This document shows positions 23,401-36,839 of a stretch of 64,000 bases of DNA, in pieces. The first letter of the stretch is position 1; each line of letters opens with the position of its first letter. This DNA is from Sclerurus mexicanus (Eukaryota > Chordata > Aves > Passeriformes > Furnariidae), in contig VWZF01004788.1 of the NCBI GenBank assembly GCA_013396755.1, positions 671,336 through 735,335 on the forward strand. The letters run 5' to 3'. The translations under genes were made by a program, and so were the position numbers. Below the pieces are notes generated by a model. The model did no database searches, was not told where the DNA came from, and saw only the letters and a list, made by a program, of their open reading frames with translations.

Positions 23401-26400
23401 ATGAATTTTAATCAGAATAGTTATAAATCTTTTAATACAAAATAATGAAAGAAATAGCTGTGGTACAGAGGTCCCTAAAGTCCATTAAGAAATAACACAA
23501 GAGATAATCTTCTATCAATTTCAGGAGAATATCTCTTCCTGATAAGATACTTCTTTATTGATTTCTTACTTACTGAACTCCCCAAGGTCTTTCCAGAAAG
23601 GTTGTTTACCAGCTTTTAACTAATGGCATTACAACATCACTTCCACCTTCTCTGTCAATAATAAAATGTAACAAAACAAACCATCTGCAAGGGAACATCT
23701 GCTGCAGAACATGAAACTGCTCTGTTTACCTTCACATAAATGGGCAAAGATCATGAAAAATGGAAGACCAATCCAAAGTCTTTAACAATTTTCATATAGT
23801 TCCCCCCCAGTTTGAAATGGGCCCACTGTCTTGAGAGCATTTGGTATCCAGCATACAGGATGTGTTTATACAACTGTTTTTCAGTGCATTGGCTAATGAT
23901 GATATGAAATACAATAAACACAGACCATACCATCAACATCAGCAGCAGCCTCTTTCTTTTGATTAAAACCATTGTATTTCCATTCTGTACCCAAAACAGA
24001 GATGTAAGAAGAGCATTTTGAGATGCTGAGCATAATACATGTTCTTTTAGAATTTAGACTTGATTAAGAGTCTGTATTCATGTCAGATGCCCTTTTGACC
24101 ATAATGCTACAAATTCAGTCATCCAGCTGAAAAAGGTTTTACAGATGGAAAAACTTAAGGAAACTAATGTACCAAAGATCAGAAAATGCATCAACAATAA
24201 AACCCATACAGAAGCCACAAAAACTACAATTAAGAGAAATGTAATTTGCAAATTCTTAGCATGGCCATGTGAGTTGTGAAGAAGTGTAATTGTTGAATAA
24301 TGCCATAGGGATGAAAATTACTACTTGCTTAAAACAAGATATTAGGACTTCTGGCTTCTGTATTCAAGACACTAATTTCCTGAATAGTATGAATGATCAT
24401 TAAAGTGAAAAAAACATGCTGAAGGACATGTCATGAGACATTTTAGTAGGTCATGGACATAAAATTAATTTTAAGCAGTGGGAACATGATTCTTGTCTTT
24501 TCTCATGTGCCTGTCCCCTAGACTTCATCTGGAGTCACGTTGCAAAAGAAAAGTGACAGGTGAGGAACAGAAAAGTTCTTCTTCCACAAATGTTTGTTTG
24601 ATCCAATGGGATGAGGCTGGAAAGAAAGTGCATGCAGTATTCCCTTTAAGACAGCTATTTCATTAACTTCCTTAGTCTTTTTCTTAATGCTTTGATAATT
24701 TTTTCTCTGTGGGTCTTGACATTTTTTCATTTGTTGGTTTTGTTTTGTTGAAATCACTTTGTTGAAGATGGGAATGGAGAAAAGGAAAATGTCAATGGAA
24801 ATCATGTTATCATGCTGTATTGACTGTAGCTGCTGTATTGAACAGTTTTTGCTGAACTGGGGGCAAAGTGAATCCATTTGTAGAATATAATCTTTATCTC
24901 TTTATCTTCTGACAAGCAGCTACACTGCTGCCAATACCAATTTTAAGGTTAGCATATGGTTTTGTGCTTAATATCTTTAGCTATATGCTCAGCTACCTAG
25001 ATTCAGGTACTTTTTCATTGTATGGGGAGTTGTTCATGAACCCTGAAACATCTGAGCAATTCTCTGGTTCAGAAAAAGTTACGTGCCAGATAGTATTTAA
25101 TAACTACAACCACAGGATACCTGTCATGGGGCATCCAAACAACCTCAGCATTTCAGCCTGCAGCACTCGTGAAGCTCATCCCAGCAAAGGTGGGGATGTG
25201 GGGGTGACTCCACCAGGGCAGGACAGGTGTGAAGGAAGGTCAGGCAGCACAGGCAGACCATGCCAGAGGAGGAGAGCAGCCTCTCACACTCACACTAAGG
25301 GCAGCAACTTCCACACAACCCTTCACTCCGACACCGACAAACTTCCTCTTGCCACTTTTGTCACAAGAGCTCTTGCATGTGCTTTGCACCCCAGTGATTA
25401 CAAGCCATCTCAACAGACTCTACATCCAGTCTAGACTGGAGATGTTTTTCTCTACCTTCCTCTCTGCTACATCGTTAACCAGTCTAACATCCTCACCCTC
25501 TCATACCTCCTTTGTCCTTTCCTTCATGATTCTTTCTTTTTATCTTTTTTATTCATGCAAAAGTAAAACTGTTACTTATTTTCATATTATTAAATGTTCT
25601 ACCCCCAGTTCAAGCCTCTACAATATGCTAAAATTTCTGTGCCCCAAAGAGGACCCAAAAAAACCCACAAAAAAACCCTAGCATCAGCACTACATATTTT
25701 TTTCACATCCAGATACCTCCATTCATATGTTGCAAGAGGTTTTCTCATCTTCTCTCCATCATGTCTATTTAAGGCTTAAGATCCCAGAGGCAGGAACTGC
25801 TTGTGGGTGTCCCAAGCCTACTTGGGAGGATCAGCACTACTCTAAAACTGTTGTTTGACGGACATTTTAACAGTGATCACTGAAGATTATAATTGAGTAA
25901 ATTTGTTGCTGATTTGCAAACACAATAATAAAAAAAAAAGAAAACAAGGCTGGACTGGAAAAGCTTAGAAAGCTGATAACAATTTACTGAATGATAACCT
26001 GACATATTACAACATACAAGGAAAAAAATTCATTCAAATCTTGAACAAATCTTACAAAAAAATTATGGCATAAGTTTCAGTGCTGAGCTGCCCTGTTAGA
26101 ACACATGCTGCTCTCTATCCCTAAAAGGTTTAGTAATCTTGTAATGAAACCAATCTAAAGCAAAACCCAGCCCACCAAAAGTCTATATGTAAGGAGCAAA
26201 AACAGTTCTGTCAAGTATAGTTAGGCTGATGAAGTTCAATTGTGACTTCTCACAGTGAAGAAACTCTACGAACTGAGACATGAGACAGCAGATTAGATGG
26301 ATTAAGCAAACATTTTGATTGTTATCATGCATACACTGTTCATCAAAAGACCAGGGCAGCTCCTTCTTAGCAACTCAGGATTCCTGTAGCCTGTGTACAT

Positions 26401-28744
26401 GTTGAGATGAGAAACTAAGATATGCTAAGTGCAATTTACTGCTTCTACAGAAATTATTTCAAACATTTGCTGGTGTTTCTCATACACCAAAAGCAGATAA
26501 ATGATATACAGAAGATCAGCACACTACGTCCTCAGAAACTACACGGGTTTAGATCATCTGTAAACAGAAGCATTTGTTTACACAGCATTGCATTATACAG
26601 CAAGCAAACAACATTCTCAGCAGCTCTGATGTGTCACGCATCCTCACATGATCATAGGTGCTTAAAGAGATCTCTTAATCCAGATTTTAACTTTACATGT
26701 TTTTCTCTAGCCCTTCTACATAGTCTCACTGCACAGCCTCACTGCCTTGTCATGATTGTTGCCTTCCTTCTATCATGGATTTTGTCCTTCCTCCAGCCTC
26801 AATACTGAACTTGACCTGAAAGTGCCAAAGGAACAAGTGGGTCTAGGCAGGAGCAAACAGTCCCACCCAGCAGGCACATCAGCTCTGGGGCAGGAGGGAC
26901 GTGCCACATGGGCACAGCCTTCTAATGCAAAAAAGGCAATGTTCACAAACCAGAGAAATTCAACCATGTGTAAGTAAATACAAAGAGCAGCCTCCTACAT
27001 GACAGACATGGAATGGCATTCGATATTTTTGGTTCTCACTGTTTTCATTTCCATTTATGCCAATTGTGCACTATAAAGCTTTCCAGCTCCTTCCTTCATA
27101 TTTTCTTCAAACCATCTCAGTTTAGCTGCCCTGTGTGTGTGCTACTTCCTTGTTGCCTTCCTCTCCTCTGGCCTATTTCCTCTTCTCTTTCCCCTATATT
27201 TATCGTTCTATCACTAATTCTCTTTTTGAAAAATCAGCCCCAGGAACTGAAGTATCCTTCCATCTGCTTCATGGGGAAGGAATTAAAAATTGTGGAAATA
27301 GCAGGATATTTTCACACAGTCCCTCTGCCAGTAGGATTTATCCTTTCCTCAAATGGTTTCTCTTTTCTGACTACTTTACTTGTAAAAATTTCAGAATAGA
27401 TGTGTTTTTCCTAGGGTGGTTTGCATGACAATGGTATTTGGTGATGAAAGGCCACCCAGGATGGCCAAAAATTCACTGCAATATGCTCTTCCAGTTGTTT
27501 TCCAACAAAAAATCCTTAGAATAGAAAGATTATATTAGCTATAACTAAATGCAACCTCCTATCATACACACTACTTCAGCTAAGAGGTGATGGAAGTGTG
27601 AATAAAATCCAGTTTATTGCCTACTAGAGTGGGATAGAAAATTGTAGCCACCTGATGGTTATAGAACATATTACTCATAAATACATGATACTTTGATATG
27701 TGAGAAGGTAATAGTTTAATATAGGCTGTTGCTTTTGTAATATCTGATCAAGTAATTTAGAGGATGCAAGCAAATGTGGAAAAGGTCAAAGAAAATGTAG
27801 ATATTGACACTGCATACCTGTACATTGCTACACACTAACATTGCCATGTTAATTGCTGAATGTAGTTTCCAACAGCTTTCATTAGAAGTGTTTCTCCAAG
27901 GTATTTTGTTGCTTTCCTTCTTATTTCAGCTTCTGTGAAGCTCAGGAAGGAAGGATTACCCATCAATAGCAATAAATTAAACAAAACAACAAGAATGGGT
28001 AAGAGCATTCCTTATGTGAACAGACAACCAACAGATGCTTTAGTGAAAGGGTATCTAACTTAAGAACTCCAAATCTGTCCACTTCCTTCAGGACTGAGCT
28101 CCGTTTTGCATGACAGCAAGTTTTTGTCTTCCGTCCCTACTCCCCACACTGCCTCATGTGCAACACAACAGCCACACTCCTGGTGGGTCTCAAATTGCTC
28201 ATTGGGAACAGATTTATAAGAAAAAAAGCAAGAAAAAAAAGCACAGTGACCACGAGGTGCAGAATATACAGCACAGCTATAGATGGGTATTTTAAGGGAA
28301 ACCATAGTGTAAAAGCCAGCTGCTGTATTGATGCAGACGGCAAAGCCCAAGCCAGAGTTCAGGTTGCCCTTGTGGAAGCTGTCACACAATACTCCGCAGC
28401 TGCTTCCTACTCCATCTTCTCAGATTATCACTGATTGCATAGCTCAGCTGATAAATATCTTTAGTACTAAGGAGAGAAGTAATTATTTGTTCACAAGATA
28501 AGGCATGCTTTGAAAGTTCATATTCAATAAATTATGAAGTCTGTTTCATCATACTCTGGTTTTGTGGTTAGAAAGTAAGTTTTGGTAGCTAAAGAAGTGT
28601 TACAAAACATCCCTATTAAGCAATCACGAATTCAGATGACTGCACAGAGACAGACCAGTTCCTGTTTAGTTTTAGATAAGTGCCTAGGGTGAAAGATTAT
28701 AATTAGCATAAATTTTCATGTATTTGTTGCTATAGTAATGTCCT
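17429..28744. other. Long stretch without recognisable genes or transposons
   Basis: Eleven kilobases of AT-rich sequence in which I recognise no gene, LINE, LTR or structural RNA. It contains a (TG)n/(TATG)n tract (19567-19602), several homopolymer runs and scattered short open frames. The longest open frame (156 codons at 24964-25434) overlaps a 150-codon frame on the same strand and neither shows a family signature. Conserved non-coding elements or exons of an unknown gene could lie here but cannot be told apart without alignment. Confidence 0.6.
19567..19602 (+). repeat. (TG)n / (TATG)n microsatellite
   Basis: Alternating GT dinucleotides pass into GTAT tetramers and end in an ACATATGTATAC palindromic run. 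It is a compound microsatellite of about 36 bases and is likely length-variable. Confidence 0.9.
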
Positions 28745-28905
28745 AACTTCAGCATCAAGCCTGACAGAGTTCAAGAAGCATTTGGACAATACTCTCAGGC
28801 ACATGGTGTGATCTTGGGGATGGTCTCGTGCAGGGTTAAGGGTTGGACTCAATAATCCTTGTGGGTCCTTTTCAACTCAGCATATTCTGTGATTCTGTGA
28901 ACAGC
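28745..28905 (+). mobile_element. CR1 LINE 3' end (plus strand)
   Basis: This short 5'-truncated copy has 'agagttcaagaagcatttgg', then 'gggttaagggttggactc', 'ggtccttttcaactcagc' and a two-unit ATTCTGTG tail. Only the 3' UTR remains. Octamer tails of this type are diagnostic of CR1 and support an avian source. Confidence 0.93.
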
Positions 28906-29605
28906 CTATGTGAGGATCAAGGGTATTACTAAAAAAAAAATAGCAAACCCAAAATCTATATATCCATCCATTGCAAGATATTAAACTGTATGATGGTGGC
29001 TACACTTATTCTTTAGGCTATTGCACAGCCACATTTAATGCCTTTGCTAGCTCAAGTAGAGCTTGAGATCTGTTCAATTCAGTTTGCCTTTCAGGCATTT
29101 CTAGAGATACTTATGGTCTCTGCACATACATAACATTTTCTGCCCAAAAATGAAACCCTTATCACACTGAGTTTTCCAAACTGCTGAAGTCTTAGGCATT
29201 TGTGCAGCCTGCAGTATTTTGCAGAAAAGTTCTATTAGTTTAAGAGTTGTGAGTAGTTCAACAGTTTTCTTGTGAACACTGAGATACACAAAAGGTACAC
29301 ATCTGTAATACTCAAAACATGGAAGTATATGGAAGACAGACTAAAGTACATATGCTACTTTCTCTTTTTTTATATGGTATAGAATTGTATTTAGGATGTT
29401 TTTGTTAGTAGTGCTGTACTCAACTTATACAGTCTTTAAATCAACATGACAAGACAGCACAGACTTCCCCTGCATGGTAATCTCTCACACACAGACCCAG
29501 AGCCTATTATTCTGTTAGTTTATTAGAGGCATAAAGGAGCTAAATTTTTAAACTCACTATGTAAAAAAAAACTTCTTCAGCGTATGTCAGATATTCTGAT
29601 TTTTA

Positions 29606-29622
29606 TGGTTTTCCGAAAACCA
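29606..29622. repeat. Perfect inverted repeat, 8-bp arms, 1-base centre
   Basis: TGGTTTTC, a central C, then GAAAACCA. It is short and AT-rich apart from the centre, and could be a dimer-binding site or chance. Confidence 0.85.
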
Positions 29623-31769
29623 CTTGTCAAACCTTAGAATGACCTACTGATATTGCTGTTATGTTGTATTTTTTCTGCATTGCTATATACCATCATTCTA
29701 CCATAAAAACTATTTTTTCCATTAAGTACATTATTATTTTTGTAAGGCCATAACTGAGGGGGTTTTAGATCCAAATATCGCTTTTGCACAGTGTAATATT
29801 CATACATATAGGATCTGTTCTAAAGATTGTCAACCAGTCTACTCTTGCTGGATCCTCTTTTAATCTTGCAATTCAGTTACGCTCTAAGTCTTCCTTTATT
29901 ATACTGATATTTTACATGCACAACTCATGGCACTGATATTTTCCTGCTTTCCTTTAAGGTAGGATATCACATTATGCTGTTGATACACCATAGTAGTTAT
30001 CCATCAGAGCTGTACTTGCCTTATCTTTGGTAGGACATTTCTCCCCAGTTTTAGAATTGAGATTTGGTTGGCACTCCAGATCCCATATAATATCTGTTAG
30101 AAAATTATGTGACTGGTCAAAGAAAACTCATGTCAAGCTGCCATCCATACTATTTTTTTACAAACTCAACCTTTTATCTGTCAGATCATTGCACATCCTG
30201 AAAATTCATTACAAAGAAGGAGCCACTGTTGACTGGGGACTTGAACTTTGGAGTCTATGCAAAGTGCAAAGAGACATATTTGTTTTCATACTGAGAGGGA
30301 TGTTTATGCAAATCACATGGTAAACAGAGAGAAACTGAAAAATGGCTGGTTTATTGGATGAGAGTTGGAGTGATTTTCCACTATTACCAAACTTGTTCTC
30401 TGTGAAGCTGACATTTATAATCTTGATGCTGGCACACATATCAAACTGCTACGGGGTTTGAAAGATCTGTTGTCATGTTTGCTCATATTCCATAATATGC
30501 TTTGGATAGATGATTCCCACAGGTCTAATCCATTTTTCTTGCTCAAAGAAAGAGTGAAATTACTTGCTTGAGCCAAAAAGGATACTCAGCACAAAGATGT
30601 TGAAAAACAAGGGATTATGGAGCTGATGATCCTGTTACGACTATAATGAACTTAGCAGCACTGTTTTTACCTAAGCCAAGAAGTTGAGATTGTTTTCGGC
30701 AAACTGAGATGAGAAAATTCACAGCCTACTCTTATGTTCCAAAAAAAGAGACTTTTTTTCCCAAGTTTGCTTTGTAAGTGTGTATTTTCAAAGTTTATCC
30801 ATAATAAACAGAGATTGGTTAATTTGAATAATAAACACTGAGGCAGTGGGTCTGGGAGTTAGATTTCTTGAAATTGCCAATCAGATTATTACAGAGTTTG
30901 TAAATTAGAAGTTTAGCAGGTCTTTTGCAGTGATGAATTACCATTTTACTCAGCAGTGTATTGATATTAAACTGCTACATAGAGAAGCCTGTCTTCTCAT
31001 TTCAATAACTATTGACCTACTTCTTTTTTTTTAGAGAGCCTGATGGCAACAACAGTACATTGTCAGTAACACAAGGTTATCTTTCTGCATAAAATGACTG
31101 GCTGCATTTTAATCAAGCAGAAATGAAAAGAATTCAGAGGTAAGTGACAAAAATCATTAGACTTAAGGAAAGACTTCCATATGAATAAGAATTGAAAAGT
31201 TTAAGTTACAAAGGAAATGAATAAGAGTAGACATGAAGAAGTAGACTGTTAAGGACTGCTATATTTGCCAACTGTGAGCTGTGGGGATTCTCCCACCTTC
31301 CTTCCTCTTGAAGATCTTTGTGGAAATCCAAAAACTGAAAACAATATTCTGTCACTTGCTTAACTGCTGTGTCAGTCCAAAATTTGCCTAAGTCCCCCTT
31401 AACTTAAAATGCATACACATTCTGCACCTTTTATCCCACAAAATCTGGAAGCACCTTGTTACCAGCTTAATAAATATTTCCCATGTTTCCAATGGTTAAA
31501 CATTCATCATTATATTTAATCAGGGAGAACAAATGAGCCCCCTTAGAAGTGTTTGGCAGAACCTTAAACTAAAGACTTAGCGATGACGACATTGAGAATA
31601 CAGAAGCAGAGAAAGGGAGAAGTAAGGCTCAGCTTACCCAGTTTGGAAAGAGCCCAGTGACCCTTCCTCCTGATATGTGGGCATGGGCACTGCTTCATCT
31701 GATAGGAAAAATTCTCCATTGTTGGTCTCTGAGAGCTGCAGAATAGCATCACATGGTCAGTAGATATGT

Positions 31770-31789
31770 GGTCAATATAGATATTGACC
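31770..31789. repeat. Perfect inverted repeat, 9-bp arms, 2-base centre
   Basis: GGTCAATAT, AG, ATATTGACC. The arms contain TGACC/GGTCA, which resembles nuclear-receptor half-sites arranged as an everted or widely spaced inverted pair. This is a resemblance only. Confidence 0.9.
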
Positions 31790-34507
31790 TTTCTTCTTAC
31801 AAGGGTTGCATATTGTGTCTGGCAAGGGATAACTGATAGGGTATGCACCTGAGCTAAGGCTTTCGGCATCACATGTCAAGTATATTGCTCTCTTTAAGAA
31901 ACAATATGGGCATAACCATTATCTATTTTTTTATTGTCATCATGACACTTGCTTGCAGTTAAATTGTTGATTTTTGAACACTGTTGTACAAGTCTCCTTT
32001 CACCTGGAATATATAAATCACATTTAAGGACATATTCCATATGAAAAATTGAGGCAATAACACACTAGAACACTGTTTCAATGTACTATGAAAGTCAGAA
32101 TATGAGTTTTGTTTCACCATATTAAAAGACCTTTCTGGTCTGAGCTGTTCCTTTTAGAATCACCTCAATGTGGGTGTTCCTGCACTACATTGGTACAAAG
32201 AAAGTACAGGAACCTCTTTATTACCACCATTTTTCTTATATCTTTAAAACACTACATTCTGTGCAAGAGACTGTTTAAGAAAATGCAACACAGAAAAGCA
32301 GGTATGCAAAGATGGGTGTATGAAGGAGATGAGCATAACTCCTCATCTTTATACTGCCAGCATTTGCACTTCTTCCACAATCTCTGCACCCCCTCTGTCT
32401 CTATCAGGCTACCACCCCACACTGCATCATGCCCATGTGCATACAGACAAATAGGTGTTTCTGTGTGGGTGTGCAGGAAGCAACAATTATGAAGGAAACA
32501 GTTGTGTTCCTAGTAATGGCAGGTTTGTGTGGGTGAAGGTAGATGGACTCTGTCATATAAACCTAAGACAACAGGAAACAATGGCTCATTAAAGCCATAT
32601 GTAAGAAACAGGCAACTCAAGTCTTAAGTCATGACTGATTCATGTGACAAAGCCCCATATCAAAATTCACAGTAATTACCGTTGAGTCCTGCAGTGAAGG
32701 AGACCAATCAGAGCTGGTGCAGGTATTGCCAAGATATGACCTAGCAGCAATCACCTAGGGTGGGGAGAAGGGAGGTGCCACTTCAAAGTCTGGGGCAAGG
32801 CTGAGAGCCACATGATGAGATCAAAGCATCAGGTTTCATTTTAATAGGAAACATTTCCCCTTCTTCTGGATATGAGGAAAACCTTAAAAATATAACAGGC
32901 TACCTACTGTTTAGTGTACCTAGTAGCCTGAAATACTAGCTTCTTTAGGAGTAAACTGTCTTGCTGTGCCTGTCTCTGAAACCTGTTGACAGCTGAAGGA
33001 GGAACATGTACTGTGGGAATAAGCAGGAGCAGAAGCAAGGTCAGACTTTGCAGTTTTATGCAAAGCTTGGCCTTCCTTTGTCTCTGGAGGGGCTCTGTCC
33101 ATCCTGGATGTGATAATCTTCATGGAAAAAACTATCTGCTTACATTTTCTTTCTACCCTTTACATGGTGACTTTGCAAAACTATGAAAAGATGATTTATG
33201 CATGACGTACATGAGAGCTATGAGTCACAGTCAAGCAGTACAAGTTCTTTCAATGAAATGTTTCACACTAGATCAGCTATTATTTGAATTCACTGCCTTG
33301 GTTGAAGATTCCTCCACTGCTTTGCACAGCAATCAAACAAGACACAGAGTTAACTAAGCTACCTACTGGGAACACAGCCACATATCTCTAGGAGACTTGC
33401 CCTGACACAGAGAGGGATGAAATTAAGTGCACTCTGGGGAGCTGGTAGCCCTCAGGAGAGCTCAAAGTGTCAAAGTGTTCTATCAGCAGTGCTTAATGTA
33501 TCAAATATTTCCCAGTGTCTATTCCCTGTGCAGCTGAGACACAAAGCCCATGTGGTTGCAAGGAAGTGAAGCCTCACTCCCAAACGGGAATACGGCACTT
33601 CTTTCCTGGCCTGTTGCCACTCCTGTGTCCCTGTGTCCCAGGATGGAGTCTGTCACTGCAGACCAGGTTTTTGTGGGTCTTCAGCACCTGTTCTTTCCTC
33701 TATTAGAAGAGTAACAGTCCTGTTGGCTATTTAAACCAGTACTGACAGACAGACTCCTCCTATATGTGTTTATTGTGGCAGCTCCTCATTCTCTAATTTA
33801 AAATTTATGGAAATTTATAGAAATACCTACACCTTGACACAATCATTTAAATTTTAAAAAATCATGCTCATCAAATATATAACATATTGGAAAGAAAAGA
33901 GGTTTACTAAGATTTTTATCTTGTTTGTATCTAAGTGATTAAATGCCTAATTGGGTAATAGATTTCCATTACTAATTTAAAAGACAAAATCATTCTCTCA
34001 GTCACCATCTAAAATAGAAATAGTATTGTTATTTCAAAAGTAACTCTGACTCCACAATCTTTGCTTAGGAAGTATTGATTTGAGATTTTGAGAACATGGA
34101 ACTGAAAAAAATTGAAAAATAACACATTGCATTGAGACATGCTTATGATTAGCTTTCCTTTAGTTAACACAAAAATAAACATAGAAGTAACATTGTTAAC
34201 TTAATATCTGTACTGTGTATCATTCTGTGCATGTTGCATTTTTGGATGAATGTGAATATAGGAAGAGTAAAAATTACCTAAAAAGAGCTAAAAATATACA
34301 GTACATATTAACAAAAGCAATATGACTAATGGGAATAGCCGTTGCCCTTGGAGTTTGTTATCTTGAACTAGAGACTGGTTAGGACATGTTAGTCTGCTCA
34401 TTGGACATTAGGAATTCCCATAACTGGAATTAAGGAAGCTAATCCCCATTACCAATAATGGCTATTTGATCATTAACTGTAGGGGTAAATAGCTCTTTTC
34501 TGGAAGA

Positions 34508-34850
34508 TGTTGCTACCTAGGAGGCAGTTTTCGCTAAGGGAGCTTTCCTGCCTGGAACGAGCCACCTTTCCCAGGCACAGTTTTGGGCTGTTTCTGTGCA
34601 TTCATTCCACAGGTTACTCCCCCCCGGGCACAAGAGAGATAACACTTAAAATGAGCTGCAAGGCCTTGGCAGCAATGGGGGAGCTGAGGGAGAAGCGATG
34701 ATAAAGCCCGAGGAACGAATGAAAGCCTCACCTTTTTGCCTTTGCTCTGAGGCCGGTGCTGGACATACAGAGCTGTTAGGATCCATGAGTTTTCAGGGTC
34801 CTCACCTCTGAAATAAACCTTTTGAATCCTTTCCACTGCTTACTGTTTCT
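34508..34850 (+). other. Possible LTR-like block with AATAAA near its right end
   Basis: This moderately GC-rich block, in contrast to its AT-rich flanks, starts with TGTTGC and carries AATAAA at 34812-34817 followed within about 20 bases by a CTTTCCACTG run, as in the R-U5 part of many solo LTRs. I found no matching target-site duplication, primer-binding site or retroviral gene. A minus-strand open frame across it (34534-34836) shows no known domain. It could equally be a host exon or regulatory patch. Confidence 0.28.
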
Positions 34851-35950
34851 TGGAGGAATACCTGCGTATATTTTGCTTTACATTAACAAAAGGAAAGGAT
34901 AATTCAGGAGGAACAGCAGTGTGAGGAACAGATAGTTCCTTCTGTTTCTTACACCTCTGTAGAAAGTTTATGCTGGTGCTGGTAGATTTGCGAGTGAGTC
35001 TGTTCTTGGCGAGCTTAACAAATCTTGGTCTCATAACGACACAGGGAGATAAAAGCTGTAGAGCTGAGGGTGGGACAGAAATCCAATTACTGGTTACTCT
35101 AGGGGGCACTTCTAATCTCTTTGTTCCTGTAATAAAAAGGAAAGTCTAATTTGAACATATCACAAATACCTGAAACAGTGTGTAGAAGGACTGATAAATT
35201 CTTCTGTGAAAAGATAGATCCTGTTTGCTATATTACAGATAATTGATGCAGTTCATTACCTATATACTGTTTATTAACTGCATAAGTTATCTATGAAATT
35301 GCTAACAGAGAAATCATGAGGATCTGCTTTTCAATAAACCTCTTCCATTTAAACTGTATTCAAAGAAGTAACTTTTTATATTGTCAAAGTTGGAAATCTG
35401 TTTCAAATAAATCCAAATAGCATTGCTTATGCAAATCTTTCATCTCACTAAATTAATGAAGGGTTTCTGACTTTTAAGTAGCTATTTAAGAATGCATTAT
35501 CTTGTTTTCATAATCTTTTTTCTGTTAGAAGAGTGGGTGTCATGTGAGTCATTTCTTTTTGAGTTGCATAAGCCAAAGGCTTGTGTATGACAGTTGGCCA
35601 AATTAACTTCCCAATTAATATAAATATTCTAACACAAATAGCTACTCTTCTCAGTAAAAAGAAATTAACCTTGCTGTATTGTACATAATATAAACTCAGA
35701 CAATAAAGGTACCAAAAATTACTACATGGCATGTGTTCATATACAGCATTTGCACCTGCAATCTGAAAAGAGATATATTGTCTCGAACATTGAAATAAAC
35801 AGGGTTTTCATCTGAGAAAGAAAAGAAAAATTATCAAACAACCTTGACAGAAAATTTTGAAAGGTCGAGGTTTGTTTTGAGATGAACGCATGCAAATTGT
35901 TCCCAGCAGAAAAAGTTTCCACTAAGAAAAACTCCAGAATCCTTTGAATA
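34851..35950. other. Anonymous AT-rich non-coding stretch
   Basis: No gene or repeat family recognised. It contains one CTCF-like core described separately. Confidence 0.6.
35097..35110 (+). promoter_or_regulatory. CTCF-like core motif
   Basis: CTCTAGGGGGCACT matches the strong core (YAGGGGGCRCT) of the vertebrate CTCF motif. The upstream CCA part is not well matched. Isolated cores are common, so occupancy is uncertain. Confidence 0.3.
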
Positions 35951-35984
35951 AATGGAAAGTTGGTGCCATGAAAGAATCATGCCC

Positions 35985-36375
35985 TGGGGCAGCAATGGGC
36001 CTGACTGTCTCTGCCCACCTCCCTGGGGTTCCACACACCTGGCCCAGGGCTCCATATCAGGCCCCCTGGAGCCATCAGTCCCTGCCCCAGTGATGCTGTG
36101 GCAGGGCTGGTCTCCATCTCCCACAGCCCTGCCCTGCTTGGCCATGGGCCCTGCTGAGCTGGGCCCCACATTCTGGCCTGGCCATCGCCCATCCCCATGG
36201 AGATGCCCAGTGCCCAGGCTAGGGCTGCCCCAGTGCCCTCCAGCTGCCTTGCTCCTGACTGGGGCAGTGGGGTGGGCCCTGGCTGCCAGATCCTTCCCTG
36301 ACAGACCCCTGGAGACCCCTGGCTGTTCCCAGGCACAGGTAGCTGCCCTGGGGACCAGAATAGGATGGCTGCATC
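35985..36375. other. GC-rich, CpG-depleted block of unknown origin
   Basis: The composition jumps sharply from AT-rich flanks to strongly GC-rich sequence for about 380 bases, yet I find a single CpG (in CATCGCCC near 36186), unlike the CpG islands at 2.0 and 63.8 kb. It has many CCTGG/CCCAG/TGCCC words. Both strands are open over most of the block (177 codons at 35952-36485 plus, 142 codons at 35977-36405 minus) because stop codons are rare at this composition; neither translation resembles a known family and both are Pro/Gly/Trp-rich low-complexity. A methylated, decayed GC-rich transposon or an old lost CpG island would fit. Confidence 0.6.
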
Positions 36376-36839
36376 ACATTGCTGCTTTTGGTTCTGCAAA
36401 AACATACAGCTACAGTCCTCAGCCAGATTTCTTCACTGGAGAGTTTGTTTTTTTTTTACATGACAAATTTATGTTTAAAAGATAAACACATTAGAAAACC
36501 TGCCTTCCCAAGATAAAGAGCATATGCAGGCCAAAGCTGGAAAGGCAGAGATTACCAGTCCTTCCCCTCAATCAGAGAAACAGTGGCTGTCAGATATTAT
36601 GGTATATTTCTTGACCAAATACCTTCAAAATCTGCTTTTTAAATATTATTTAGCTTCCAATAGAAAAGTTCCAATGGGTATGTCAAACGAGTCACAATGC
36701 CTAAAGCTTGCCTAGTGCTTCTAACACAGGATAGAGAGAACTTCAGGGAAAGCTGAAGCATGTAAAAACTGCAAAATACAACACCACACAGTACACTAAA
36801 TGCAGCCTCAGAAGCACCAAGTAGAAGGATGCCCTCCCA

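Larger units (their letters stand above)
28906..34500. other. Anonymous non-coding stretch
   Basis: I recognise no genes or repeat family. It contains two perfect short palindromes (29606-29622 and 31770-31789). The longest open frame (127 codons at 32109-32492) lacks domain features. Confidence 0.6.

Noticed and set aside
35952..36485. 177-codon plus-strand and 142-codon minus-strand frames in the 36 kb GC block
   Set aside because: Simultaneous openness on both strands comes from scarcity of stop codons in GC-rich sequence; neither product resembles a family.
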